15,730 nucleotides of DNA from an uncultured Planctomycetaceae bacterium (GCA_903921945.1 CAIXSC010000770.1:1-15730); one strand, 5' to 3'. Positions 7,070 through 15,598 are shown, numbered from the stretch's first letter. Notes: a model not told the origin generated them from the sequence alone. Translations and numbers: made by a program.

Positions 7070-7095
7070 GACGTTCGAGTTCGCGCTGCCGATTG

Positions 7096-7149
7096 AGGAA
7101 CCGCTGTTGCCACCGGTAACAGTGGCCCTTGATCGCCTGTTCGGTTCCT
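7096..7149 (+). promoter_or_regulatory. Nested stem-loop in the leader of the DUF1559 gene
   Basis: Outer stem AGGAACCG (7096-7103) / CGGTTCCT (7142-7149), 8 bp, encloses a second stem CTGTTGCC (7104-7111) / GGTAACAG (7115-7122) with loop ACC and one G-U pair. It lies between the stop of the cysteine-rich gene and the DUF1559 start. No T-tract follows, so an intrinsic terminator is unlikely; an mRNA stability or processing element is possible. The function is unproven. Confidence 0.35.
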
Positions 7150-7207
7150 GAACGTCCTCCATCGTTGGCGTCGATTCCAACTCGGATGTTTTGGGGAACT
7201 CGATCTC

Positions 7208-8317
7208 ATGGCTTTACAGGAAAGCTCCCGCGGCACGCGGCGAGCGAGCGGTTTTACGTTGGTCGAGCTGTTGGTGGTGATTGCCATCATCGGCATATTA
7301 GTGGCGCTTTTACTGCCCGCGGTCCAAGCCGCGCGTGAGGCGGCGCGGCGTGCGCAGTGTTCCAATCAACTGCGTCAATGGGGCTTGGCCCTGCACAACT
7401 ATCACGACGTCCACCAATCGTTTCCGATGGTGAACGCGCAGAACTACCTGCCCAACACGCAGGGCTTTTCGCCGCAGGCTCGGCTGTTGCCGTTTGTGGA
7501 ACAGATCAACCTGCAGAATCAGTTGGACTTCGCGCAGCCGGCGTTCACGGGTCCGTTCAACGCGCTGGTGCCGAATCCGCAGTTCGCGGCCACCTTCGCG
7601 GTCCGGATTCCGATCGCGATCTGTCCGAGCGATCCGGCTCCTGTGATGAATGTCGGAGCGGGCGGAGCAAACTACGCGGGGCTGAACTACATGGTCAGTT
7701 TTGGCAGCGGCACAGGCGCCAACTACGACCTGCGCTGGCGCACCGACGGCGTGGTGTACGAGAACTTCGGGCTGCGATTCGCCGACATGCTGGATGGTGC
7801 GTCCAATACGGTATTCATGAGCGAGACCGTACGCAGTGTCGGGCCCGACTTCACGTTGCCGGCCGGGCAATTGCCGAAGTTTCCCTACCAAGCCACTCTC
7901 AACGGCTCGTCAGGGGTGAATAGCGGTTTGCTGGCTTTCCAGGGTCTGTCGGCGGCGGGTGGTGGTTGGGTAAATGGACCTCAGGGGGCGATCGCCAACC
8001 CCAACTTGGCGACCATCTGGCCCATGAAAGACACGTGGCGAGGGGCCGCCAGCGCGGCGCTGCGTGGCCGCGGCACTTCCTGGGCCCATTCGGGCGCGAT
8101 TAGCACTCTGACGAACGGCTACCTGCCGCCGAACAGCCGGATTCCTGATGTGGTGATTCATTTCACCGGCTTCTTCGCGCCTCGTAGCTACCACCCGGGT
8201 GGCGCGATGGTGATGACGGGCGACGGCGCTGTGCGCCTGCTCGCCAACACCATGACTCCAGCATTGTGCCAAGCGATGCACAGCGCCAGTGGCGGCGAAG
8301 TTCTCGCTGGAAACTGA
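7208..8317 (+). CDS. DUF1559 pseudopilin-like protein (prepilin N-terminus, H-X9-DG C-terminus)
   Basis: 369 residues, within the usual DUF1559 range. It has a type IV prepilin/type II pseudopilin leader: G15-F16 cleavage site, FTLVELLVVIAIIGILVALLLPAVQAAREAARR with Glu at mature position 5, and the hydrophobic helix at about 16-37. The DUF1559 body follows (CSNQLRQWGLALHNYHD...FP). The C-terminus carries H329-X9-D339-G340 (HPGGAMVMTGDG). The family is hugely expanded in planctomycetes, where members are thought to be pseudopilin-like surface or secretion components; individual functions are mostly unknown. GGGGA at 7193-7197, 10 nt before the ATG, supports the start. Processing would need a prepilin peptidase encoded elsewhere. 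Two strong hairpins follow the stop, so the PepSY gene may be a separate or attenuated unit. Confidence 0.95.
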   Translation: MALQESSRGTRRASGFTLVELLVVIAIIGILVALLLPAVQAAREAARRAQCSNQLRQWGLALHNYHDVHQSFPMVNAQNYLPNTQGFSPQARLLPFVEQINLQNQLDFAQPAFTGPFNALVPNPQFAATFAVRIPIAICPSDPAPVMNVGAGGANYAGLNYMVSFGSGTGANYDLRWRTDGVVYENFGLRFADMLDGASNTVFMSETVRSVGPDFTLPAGQLPKFPYQATLNGSSGVNSGLLAFQGLSAAGGGWVNGPQGAIANPNLATIWPMKDTWRGAASAALRGRGTSWAHSGAISTLTNGYLPPNSRIPDVVIHFTGFFAPRSYHPGGAMVMTGDGAVRLLANTMTPALCQAMHSASGGEVLAGN

Positions 8318-8328
8318 CAAGCCTCCGG

Positions 8329-8361
8329 GCCGTTTGCCGTGCTCTCACTCCGGCAAACGGC
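8329..8361 (+). terminator. First of two tandem hairpins after the DUF1559 gene
   Basis: Perfect 11-bp stem GCCGTTTGCCG / CGGCAAACGGC with an 11-nt loop, starting 11 nt after the DUF1559 stop. No T-tract follows; the second hairpin starts 6 nt later. Probably part of a double terminator or an mRNA 3'-end stabiliser. Confidence 0.6.
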
Positions 8362-8367
8362 GCCGAA

Positions 8368-8400
8368 CTCCCCGCGCCAGGCCTGTCCTGGCGCGGGGAG
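8368..8400 (+). terminator. Second, very strong hairpin; likely terminator of the DUF1559 gene
   Basis: Perfect 14-bp, mostly G/C stem (CTCCCCGCGCCAGG / CCTGGCGCGGGGAG) with the 5-nt loop CCTGT, followed by CGTCTTTCATTCTCC, which is pyrimidine-rich but not a clean T run. Being symmetrical, it could act in both directions. It lies 60 nt before the PepSY start codon. Confidence 0.75.
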
Positions 8401-8459
8401 CGTCTTTCATTCTCCGCTCCCTCCGCTTTCCGACGCTCGATTTCCAGGATGCCCGTACC

Positions 8460-9896
8460 ATGAGTTCGACGGACAAGGCTTGGCCCGATTACCGCGCGGT
8501 GTGGCGCTGGCATTTTTACGCGGGACTGTTCTGTTTTCCATTTGTCGTCGTGCTCGCGTTGAGTGGCAGCGTTTATCTATTTAGGCCACAGATTGAAGCG
8601 TGGCTCGACCGCCCCTACGACCAGCTCGAATTCACCGGCGAACCACAGCCTCCAGCCGCCCAGGTCGCAGCCGCGCTACGATCGCGGCCCGGCGCCAAAT
8701 TCCAGTCCTATGAGTTGGCTCCCGGGCCATTCGCGTCGCCGCGGATTGTGGTTCGAGACCAAGGCGAAGCGCATCGCATGTATGTGCATCCGAAAACACT
8801 CAAGGTGCTCGGCGCTGTGCTGGAAGACGAACGGCCGATGCGCGCCGTTTTCCGCTTGCATGGCGAACTTTGGCTGGGCGAACGTGGTTCGTACCTCGTG
8901 GAATTGGCCGCGTCATGGACGATCGTCATGGTGCTTACCGGACTCGTTTTATGGTGGCCACGTCAGAGTTCCGGGATGGGGGGAATCCTGTACCCTCGAC
9001 TGAATGCCGGCGGCCGCGTCGTGTGGCGCGATCTCCACAGTGTCACGGGAGTATGGGTTTCCGCGTTCACGCTCGTCCTCCTGCTTTCCGGTCTGCCCTG
9101 GTCGAAGTTCTGGGGCGAGTATTTCAAAGCAGCGCGACGCGTCACCGGCACAGCGGTGGCCAAACAAGATTGGAGCACCGGGCGGGAATCGGCCAGCGAG
9201 CACGCGGGGCATCGCGGGCCACGAAGCATCGATCGCGAACAGTCGCGCGACAAGCCGACCGTCCACGCGAGCAAGGGCAACAGCGGGGAAGCAAGCCATG
9301 AACGTGGACGCGGTCGTGGTGCCGCCGCCCGTGAGCTGACACTGGCCGAGTTGGCGGCGCTCGACACGGTCGTGGCCGTCGCATCGCGGGCTGGGCTTGA
9401 GACACCGGTCGTGGTCACACCGCCGGCCCACGCCGCGTCGCTCGCTTGGAGCGTCAAGTCGATGACCGCGAACCGGCCGCGGCGCGAAAACTTGACGATC
9501 GATGGAATCACCGGCCGAACGCTCACACGCGAGGGATTTCGCGACCGACACTGGGTCGACCAAATCGTGGCGGTCGGAATAGCACTGCACGAAGGTCAGT
9601 TGTTTGGTTGGCCAAACCAAGTGTTGGGGCTGGCCACCGCTGTTGGATTGGTCCTCTTATCCGGCAGTGGCGCGGTGTTGTGGTGGCGCCGCCGCCTGCC
9701 GGGCTCGCTGGGAGCGCCAACGCCGAACCTTCCCGCTCGTTTTTCTTGGGGGCTGGCGTTGGCTGTTGCCGCGCTGGCGGTTTACTTGCCGCTGTTTGGC
9801 ATATCCTTGCTGGCGGTCCTGGGCCTGGAGCTGCTTGTGCTGGCACGCATTCCCGCGGTCGCCCGTTGGTTAGGGCTCCGCGGAGCGATGTCTTGA
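8460..9896 (+). CDS. PepSY-associated transmembrane protein (PiuB-like)
   Basis: 478-residue inner-membrane protein of the PepSY-associated TM helix family, whose members are often linked to iron-siderophore uptake or reduction. Hydrophobic segments: about 20-41, 149-166, 195-212, 387-408 and 429-462 (one or two). Family hallmarks: WRWHFYAGL with H18, RLHGELWLG with H134, DLHSVTGVW with H193 and ALHEGQLFGWPNQ with H377; these histidines are candidate heme or metal ligands (inference). PepSY-like extracytoplasmic parts lie at about 55-125 and 290-360. Residues about 232-290 are a charged, Ser/His/Arg-rich low-complexity insert. AGGA at 8446-8449, 10 nt before the ATG, supports this start; the frame extends upstream only through the terminator hairpins. 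The gene converges on the lyase gene with a 17-nt gap. The substrate is unknown. Confidence 0.9.
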   Translation: MSSTDKAWPDYRAVWRWHFYAGLFCFPFVVVLALSGSVYLFRPQIEAWLDRPYDQLEFTGEPQPPAAQVAAALRSRPGAKFQSYELAPGPFASPRIVVRDQGEAHRMYVHPKTLKVLGAVLEDERPMRAVFRLHGELWLGERGSYLVELAASWTIVMVLTGLVLWWPRQSSGMGGILYPRLNAGGRVVWRDLHSVTGVWVSAFTLVLLLSGLPWSKFWGEYFKAARRVTGTAVAKQDWSTGRESASEHAGHRGPRSIDREQSRDKPTVHASKGNSGEASHERGRGRGAAARELTLAELAALDTVVAVASRAGLETPVVVTPPAHAASLAWSVKSMTANRPRRENLTIDGITGRTLTREGFRDRHWVDQIVAVGIALHEGQLFGWPNQVLGLATAVGLVLLSGSGAVLWWRRRLPGSLGAPTPNLPARFSWGLALAVAALAVYLPLFGISLLAVLGLELLVLARIPAVARWLGLRGAMS

Positions 9897-9913
9897 TGGT
9901 TCGCTGGTCAGGC

Positions 9914-11953
9914 CTATTCGTCTGGAAAGACCGGAAACTGTGGACCTTCCCAAGGGATCGAACGCAGTTCGCGGTCGCCGCCGGGCCAACCTGGAGCGAC
10001 GTCGCAGGGACCAACTCGTGATTCGCTTCGTTGTCCGCCGCGTGTGCGGACCAGGCCCGCTCGGCCTTCAAAGGTCCAGCCATCGCCTTGGTGGGTGAAC
10101 GCTTCTGGATTCAAGAACACGGCGTCACTCCCAACGTTCGTGCGAACCAATACGCCGCGACCATCGGCGAGTGCCGCGATCGACGGCGGCGGCTCGGTTT
10201 TCAAACGCGGATACAACACGACCGTCACTGTGCCCGGGCTGGGAACGGCAAGTTGGATGTGATCGCCGTGGATTGTTGGCTTCGCCCCAGCCGGCCGAGT
10301 GAAAACGACGTCCATGTCGACGTCTTCGGGCCCGCGAAGCGTGACCCCGTTTGGCGCGGATTCGATCTTGCCGCCCAGAAACAATCGCCAAATCGTCGGC
10401 GCGGATTTCGCATCCAGCGTGTCGGCGACGACAAAGTAATTGGGGCCGAGCGGATCGGCGTCTTTCGCGAACGCGATTTGCCGTTGCCAGCCCCGCCGCG
10501 TGCCTCGGAAATAATCCAGCTGCTCGCCCGCCAGGAATTCGCGAACCGCCATCACCCGCTCTTCGTTGAATGTCGCCGGCTTATCCGGCATGCTGTGCGC
10601 GGCCCGTGAATCCGGATTGCGGCGATTCTGATAGTCGTCTTCGGTGCAGAGCTCCCTGCCCTTTCCCCACACCGTGATGCTTCCGGAATCGTTGAAGTAG
10701 TGCGAGTGATTCCGGCCAGCGATCACATGCAGCACGGTTTCCCGCTCGGAGCCACTGGTATTGCGAAGCAGCACACCCGTTTCCGGGTAGACCATGCTTT
10801 TCCACCGCGGCGCTCGCGGCGCCACGTCCGCTGGCGAAAAGAACCGCCGATAGCCCATCAAGCCCGGATAGTAGCTCAAAATGCCAGGCTCGGTGAACTC
10901 GCCTTGCTCGCGATGCATCCACGCCATTTCGGCCGCGAAGCCGGCATCACGCTCCCGCCACAACGCGGCCATCGTGCCGAACATGTTGGTTCGCTCGTTG
11001 GCATATGTGTGGCCCAACGAAGGCAAGCGGCGGAAGTTTTGGCACTTCGCGTCCCGGGGTGTCGAAATGTTCCCAAACCACTCGATCGCCTTTCGCAGAT
11101 TGGGATGGAACAAATGGCCATTGTCGGGCGCGTTGGCGTTGCGAGCGATAACGAACGCGGCAATCCACTGATCCAGAATCACCATGGAATAGTGCGGACA
11201 TTCGATCATCCCGCCATTCGGATCGACCCAATCCGAAACTTCTTGCTTCAGTCCCGACAACCCCGCGTCGAACCAGCCGCGGGCTTTCGGATGCGATGGA
11301 ATCAAGGCGGCGAAAGTGACGCGGTACCCATTCGCCGACGTGGCCATGTTCGGGTTGAGACTGCATTTGCCGATTTTGGGATTCCAGTAGTTCGCGTCGT
11401 GCAGCAAGACGTTAACTCGCTCAATGGATTGCCACAGCTTCGCGCGTTGCTCGACCGGCAGAGCTTTATTCGCCAATGCTGCATCCGCGAGGCTTGCCGC
11501 CAAGCCGGCTTGCCGCGCATAGGCATGCGGGCCAACTCCTTTCTCGATTGTCGCGGGCATGGCCGCCAGCAGTCGATCGAATGCTTGTTGAGCGATAACG
11601 GCCACCGCCTTTTCCGCGTTGGCATTGCCAGCCACGAGCGCCGCCAGCACCAACTCGTCGACATTTCCCAAAGCGTCCAAAGACTCGGGGAAGGATTTCT
11701 TCGCCAACGTGTCGAGTTCCGCGGGCGTCAACGCGGCCCGCATCCGCGCGACGTCTTTCGCGGTGACGTACAGACAGGGGTGGGGATCCCGATCGGCGCC
11801 AGGCCAGTTCGCCAAGGCCGGCCAAGCAAGCGAGCCGACAAGCAAGAACGCCGCGCTCAACCGCAAAAGGACGGCCCACTTGCCGAAACCCACGTGAAAA
11901 ACTGGCTGGATTCCTGGGGAGGGGCGTCGCAGACTACCGTGAAATCGTGGCAT
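9914..11953 (-). CDS. Secreted heparinase II/III-like (polysaccharide lyase-type) protein, short form
   Basis: 679 residues. A long basic N-terminus and hydrophobic core (residues 24-48, ending WPALA-NW) form a signal peptide. An (alpha/alpha)-toroid-type helical domain (about 57-370) carries ECPHYSM with H253 and Y255. A beta-sandwich domain begins near GVLLRNT and AGRNHSHYFNDSGS with N415, H416, H418 and D422, matching the N-H-x-H pattern of heparinase II/III-like enzymes, in which His, Tyr and Asn residues act in beta-elimination of uronic-acid polysaccharides. The substrate cannot be told. The ATG at 11953 is chosen because GGGAG (11962-11966) lies 8 nt upstream and the signal peptide follows; the longer frame to 12118 would run into the upstream gene. 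It is related over its whole mature length to the C-terminal two thirds of the preceding gene, 116 nt upstream, and likely shares its operon. The last 30 or so residues are Arg/Gly/Pro-rich and look unconserved. Confidence 0.85.
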   Translation of the reverse strand: MPRFHGSLRRPSPGIQPVFHVGFGKWAVLLRLSAAFLLVGSLAWPALANWPGADRDPHPCLYVTAKDVARMRAALTPAELDTLAKKSFPESLDALGNVDELVLAALVAGNANAEKAVAVIAQQAFDRLLAAMPATIEKGVGPHAYARQAGLAASLADAALANKALPVEQRAKLWQSIERVNVLLHDANYWNPKIGKCSLNPNMATSANGYRVTFAALIPSHPKARGWFDAGLSGLKQEVSDWVDPNGGMIECPHYSMVILDQWIAAFVIARNANAPDNGHLFHPNLRKAIEWFGNISTPRDAKCQNFRRLPSLGHTYANERTNMFGTMAALWRERDAGFAAEMAWMHREQGEFTEPGILSYYPGLMGYRRFFSPADVAPRAPRWKSMVYPETGVLLRNTSGSERETVLHVIAGRNHSHYFNDSGSITVWGKGRELCTEDDYQNRRNPDSRAAHSMPDKPATFNEERVMAVREFLAGEQLDYFRGTRRGWQRQIAFAKDADPLGPNYFVVADTLDAKSAPTIWRLFLGGKIESAPNGVTLRGPEDVDMDVVFTRPAGAKPTIHGDHIQLAVPSPGTVTVVLYPRLKTEPPPSIAALADGRGVLVRTNVGSDAVFLNPEAFTHQGDGWTFEGRAGLVRTRGGQRSESRVGPCDVAPGWPGGDRELRSIPWEGPQFPVFPDE

Positions 11954-12069
11954 CCAGAAAACTCCCGATCGCGAGTGTACCGTCGGAGACAGCGCGGCTG
12001 GTCCATTCCACACGAACCGCCGTGTATCGACTTTGGATGGTCCAAGGAAAATCGATAAACATGCGGGTT
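11954..12069 (-). other. Spacer between the two lyase-like genes
   Basis: 116 nt. It contains the ribosome binding site of the downstream gene (GGGAG, 11962-11966) and a small stem CTTTGGA (12031-12037) / TCCAAGG (12041-12047) with loop TGG. No T-tract follows and no convincing promoter is seen, so the two genes may be one transcription unit. Confidence 0.4.
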
Positions 12070-15000
12070 TCAAGGGCCAATCGTAACGGTTTGCGAAGCC
12101 GGTTTCGAGGATCGCCATTCCTGGCCAGCGATCCGAATGACGCCCTCCGCGCCGAGCGTCATGACGGCCTGCCTTTGTCGAACCCGTACATGGCCTGCCG
12201 TTCCTTGAAACGCCACCACACCGTCCGGCGACTTGACCTCAGGCTCCACGCTCCGAGCGGAGGATTTGCCGCTGTTGGAAAGAGTGGACGCAGCCGCGTC
12301 GGGCGCGGTGGGGGACGCGTTGCGGGGAACTACCACCGAGCGGTCGGCCGCCGCGAGTCGCGGCGCGAGAAACAGATAATCGACTGTGCCCGCGGTGCGC
12401 ACTTCGACGACCGAGCCGTCCGCCGACCAATCCACGCGGGGCAGCGCTTCTGTTTTCAACCGCGGGAAGAGCAAGGCGGTGACACGCCCCGGCCCGCGAA
12501 CCTTGGCGGTCAGCGCCGATTGCGAGTTCTCCACGGGTTCAATACTGCCCATCCAGTTTCCGGTGGATGTGCGTAGCTTGGCGGTCTCCATCGCGAGCGA
12601 CAACTTCGCGGGTTCGTGGAGATAAATCTCGAGGTCGACGTCCTCCATACCGGACAGACGAGCGCCGTAGGGGGCGAGCAGAGCGACACCGCGCGGAGTC
12701 GGCTTCTGGTTGGACGCCTTGACGGCGGGTTTCAAGGACTCGAGCAGTTCGTCGGCCGCCGATCGCGGGCGGCCGGTCGGCGCCTCAGGCGTTGACGGCA
12801 CCGTATCTGTTTCGTTCGGCATCCGTTTCCCGACACCGGCGACGATTCCTGTCGTGAGCCAGAGTCGCCAGATCGCGTCGCCTTCCGCCGGAGCCGTCTC
12901 GCCGTAGCCATCCTGGACCACGAAAAAGCTCGGTCCGAGCGGGTCGGCGTCTTTCACAAAGCCAATTCGCCGTTGCCATGCGCCTTTGTCGCCGACCACA
13001 AAATCGAACGTCGCCGAGGGCGCGAAGGCGGTGACTCGCATGATGTCGCCACCCGATGCGTTAGGTCCTGTAACCATGCTATGCCACTTTTCGGGATGCA
13101 GTCCCAGGTACCCCCAATCATCGCAAAGGACGCGTCCTTTGCCGTAAATCAACAAACCTCCCGAGTCCGCGTCGTAGTGGGCATGGTTGCCGCCCGCGAT
13201 CATATGAAGATACGTCTCCCGCTCGTCCATGGTGTTTCTGAGCACAACACCCGTTTCGCGGAACCAGCGGCTGCCGAAGTTGGTGGGACGCGCCTCCACA
13301 CCGCTCGCATTCATCAAAAAGCGATATCCCAGCATCGTTGGGAAGTTCCATCCACTGCCTAATCCAGGATATTTACCATGTTGCTCAAACATCCATTGCA
13401 TACGACCGGCGAAATCCGGATCACGGTCTTTCCATACGGCGGCCGCGATTCCGTAGACACCATTGGGCTCGCCATGGTAGGTGTTTCCAATCGGTGGCTG
13501 ATGGCGCCAACCGCCCGTTCTCGCGTCGCGGGGCGTTGATATGGCTGCGAACCATTCGAGCACCTTCCGCATGCGTGGATCGAAAAGGCGATTCGAATAG
13601 CCCGCGTTGGCGGCCATGGTGAATCCCGCCAGCAAGTGATCGAAGCTGACCATCGCGTAGTGCGGCGCTTCGATCCAACCGCCATCCTCATCGGACCACG
13701 CGTTCAATTGCCACTCCAACTGCTCCAATCCCAAGCGGGCCCACTCTTTGGCTCGTGGATGTGAGGGCAGCAGGCAGCCCAGCGCCAGCCGGTACATGGC
13801 CACCACCGAGGTCATATTGGCGAACCCGGTATACCCGCGCTCGGGCGACCAATAGTCTGGACTCGAAACGGTGTAGCCCAAAAATGCCAGCCTCGCCAAC
13901 GCTCGCCGCCGTTGCTCGTCGCTGAACGCTTCGCTGGAGAGCACCGGATCGATCAGATTCACGACAGTCAGGATGAGCGTTTGCATATGCGGCGCCGCGC
14001 CGGGCGACAGTCGTTCGTCGGGCTTAAGATACCAATCGACCGTGTCGCGAAGGTATTCTTCGGCCCGCCTCGCCATCAATTCGCCAAGACGTCGGTCGCC
14101 CGTCGCGATGTATTCGCGGACTGGACCGTCAAGGAGATACTTGTCAATCGGCTGTTGGCTCGTCCAACGCGTCAATTCCGCCGGATTGGAAGGCACCCGC
14201 CTGCGCAGGTTCGAAAGGTCGGACTTTTTTACATATAGGCGGGGATGGTTGTCGTGATCGCCTGTCCAATCAAGCACAAAGTCTTTGACTTTATCGAGTG
14301 GAAAGTCGCCATGCTTGAGCACTAAATGTTGAGGTGGCGGCGCGACGCGTTTGTTCGCCTTTCCAAGCAGCGCGACACTTTCGTCTTGTCGAATCGCGCC
14401 AAGGAGCCACGCGCGACGACCGCCGCCTAACGTGAAATCGAGGTGGCCGAGGCCGTCCCGCACCTGGACCAACGCGGCGGGCGCTGGCTGAGCCGCTTTG
14501 CCCTTCCACTGAGGATCGACCCACAAGCTGGGGTTCAACATCGCGGCCACGAGCATGTCCGGCGTCGACGGCGCGTCTCCCGCGCGTGGCGGACTGTGAA
14601 GCGCGACCCACGTTCCATGCCGTGGGTTGCTCCATCGCAACCAGGGTTCCAATTGATAGCCGGCAATCGGGTCGGACATCACTCCGATGTTGGTGACATC
14701 CGCATTGCGATGGAACATGTGCGTGGGACGGAATTGCTCGCCTCCCAACGGCAAGGAAAACCGGCCACCGCCCGGGATGTCGAAGTACTCGTTCACAACG
14801 ATCACCGGTTCGCCACTCTCGATGCGAAACTCGAGCCGCCATTCGCCGCCATCCGCGAACTGATGGCGGCTCTCCACAACCACACACACGGGGCCCCGCG
14901 CTTTGACGGTCAATTCGCTTTTGCTTACGGTCGAGCGGCTGTCGATGAACCGAGATCCGGCCGTCCACTGTCCCGAGTCGAGCCTCACGCCGGCGATCGG

Positions 15001-15471
15001 TCCTTCCCCCGTGGCCAATTGCCGACGCAGTCGTACTCCGATTCGCGAGTTGACCACCGTGATGCCCGCTGGCGTCTCTTCCACGCGCAAGTCGCTCGTC
15101 ATCGCCGGCGCTGGTCGGTTGGCGAAAGACAATCGCAATTCGCCGTAGCTCGGAAGGTCGACTTGGAACGCGATCCGCGGCTCCGCTTCACCTTCGGCTG
15201 GCATCCACTGATAGGGAATGGAGCGGCCGTCCGCCGCGAGCAGTTCATCGCCGCCTTTCGCCCGGCGCAACAAGCGAGCGTCCAGTGGAAATGTGACGCG
15301 CTCATGACGCCAGTCCCGCCCCAAATGCTCGCGGAGCAAGAAATCCGCCGTCTTGTCCGCCGTCCTATCCGCTGCAGGGCTGGCTGCATGGAGGACCTCT
15401 CCGATCAAGACTGTCCAACTGGCGATGGCGACGACGTGCCGCCAATGAACCAAACAATGCACGGAGGTCAT
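12070..15471 (-). CDS. Large secreted heparinase II/III-like protein with extra N-terminal beta module
   Basis: 1133 residues. Signal peptide 1-30 (hydrophobic core 13-27, likely cut after VLHA). Residues about 44-400 form a beta-rich module (VTFPLDARLL, YGELRLSF, GITVVNSRIGVRL, WRLEFRIESGEPVIVVNEYFDI) reminiscent of modules that precede helical toroids in some lyases; I cannot name it firmly. From HPRLYV at 409 it parallels the downstream gene: toroid domain with EAPHYAM (H604, Y606), ISTPRDAR, GNTYHGEPNGVYG, then the beta-sandwich with GGNHAHYDADSGG (N762, H763, H765, D767) and DADPLGPSFFVV. Two Ser/Pro-rich linkers (885-925, 1045-1085) interrupt the C-terminal beta part. Probably degrades an anionic polysaccharide outside the cytoplasm; the substrate is unknown. 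The ATG at 15471 has a weak GGGA 8 nt upstream. It is the first gene of the lyase pair. Confidence 0.88.
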   Translation of the reverse strand: MTSVHCLVHWRHVVAIASWTVLIGEVLHAASPAADRTADKTADFLLREHLGRDWRHERVTFPLDARLLRRAKGGDELLAADGRSIPYQWMPAEGEAEPRIAFQVDLPSYGELRLSFANRPAPAMTSDLRVEETPAGITVVNSRIGVRLRRQLATGEGPIAGVRLDSGQWTAGSRFIDSRSTVSKSELTVKARGPVCVVVESRHQFADGGEWRLEFRIESGEPVIVVNEYFDIPGGGRFSLPLGGEQFRPTHMFHRNADVTNIGVMSDPIAGYQLEPWLRWSNPRHGTWVALHSPPRAGDAPSTPDMLVAAMLNPSLWVDPQWKGKAAQPAPAALVQVRDGLGHLDFTLGGGRRAWLLGAIRQDESVALLGKANKRVAPPPQHLVLKHGDFPLDKVKDFVLDWTGDHDNHPRLYVKKSDLSNLRRRVPSNPAELTRWTSQQPIDKYLLDGPVREYIATGDRRLGELMARRAEEYLRDTVDWYLKPDERLSPGAAPHMQTLILTVVNLIDPVLSSEAFSDEQRRRALARLAFLGYTVSSPDYWSPERGYTGFANMTSVVAMYRLALGCLLPSHPRAKEWARLGLEQLEWQLNAWSDEDGGWIEAPHYAMVSFDHLLAGFTMAANAGYSNRLFDPRMRKVLEWFAAISTPRDARTGGWRHQPPIGNTYHGEPNGVYGIAAAVWKDRDPDFAGRMQWMFEQHGKYPGLGSGWNFPTMLGYRFLMNASGVEARPTNFGSRWFRETGVVLRNTMDERETYLHMIAGGNHAHYDADSGGLLIYGKGRVLCDDWGYLGLHPEKWHSMVTGPNASGGDIMRVTAFAPSATFDFVVGDKGAWQRRIGFVKDADPLGPSFFVVQDGYGETAPAEGDAIWRLWLTTGIVAGVGKRMPNETDTVPSTPEAPTGRPRSAADELLESLKPAVKASNQKPTPRGVALLAPYGARLSGMEDVDLEIYLHEPAKLSLAMETAKLRTSTGNWMGSIEPVENSQSALTAKVRGPGRVTALLFPRLKTEALPRVDWSADGSVVEVRTAGTVDYLFLAPRLAAADRSVVVPRNASPTAPDAAASTLSNSGKSSARSVEPEVKSPDGVVAFQGTAGHVRVRQRQAVMTLGAEGVIRIAGQEWRSSKPASQTVTIGP

Positions 15472-15511
15472 AGGGCGAATCCCGATTGGAGAGAATAGAT
15501 GTCATTGAAAT

Positions 15512-15541
15512 CGGTCATGGATCACCGTCGCCGAGTGACCG
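15512..15541 (-). promoter_or_regulatory. Inverted repeat in the upstream region of the large lyase gene
   Basis: CGGTCA (15512-15517) and TGACCG (15536-15541) form a 6-bp inverted repeat with an 18-bp gap, 41 nt upstream of the start codon. The location suits an operator. The half-sites are short and chance is not excluded; no clear -35/-10 pair was found beside it. Confidence 0.25.
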
Positions 15542-15598
15542 GTTACAGGTTCGAGTCATCCCGGAATGCTTTTCTTCATTGGCAGCTAATCACAGTTC

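Noticed and set aside
9875..9886. Palindrome GCTCCGCGGAGC as a bidirectional terminator between the convergent PepSY and lyase genes
   Set aside because: Stem is only 4-5 bp with almost no loop and lies inside the PepSY coding sequence; no T-tract on either side.
10700..12058. 452-codon plus-strand open frame
   Set aside because: Antisense to the short lyase gene, Arg-rich and without domain character; typical GC-rich shadow frame.
14443..15498. 351-codon plus-strand open frame
   Set aside because: Lies wholly opposite the signal peptide and N-terminal module of the large lyase; no recognisable motif.
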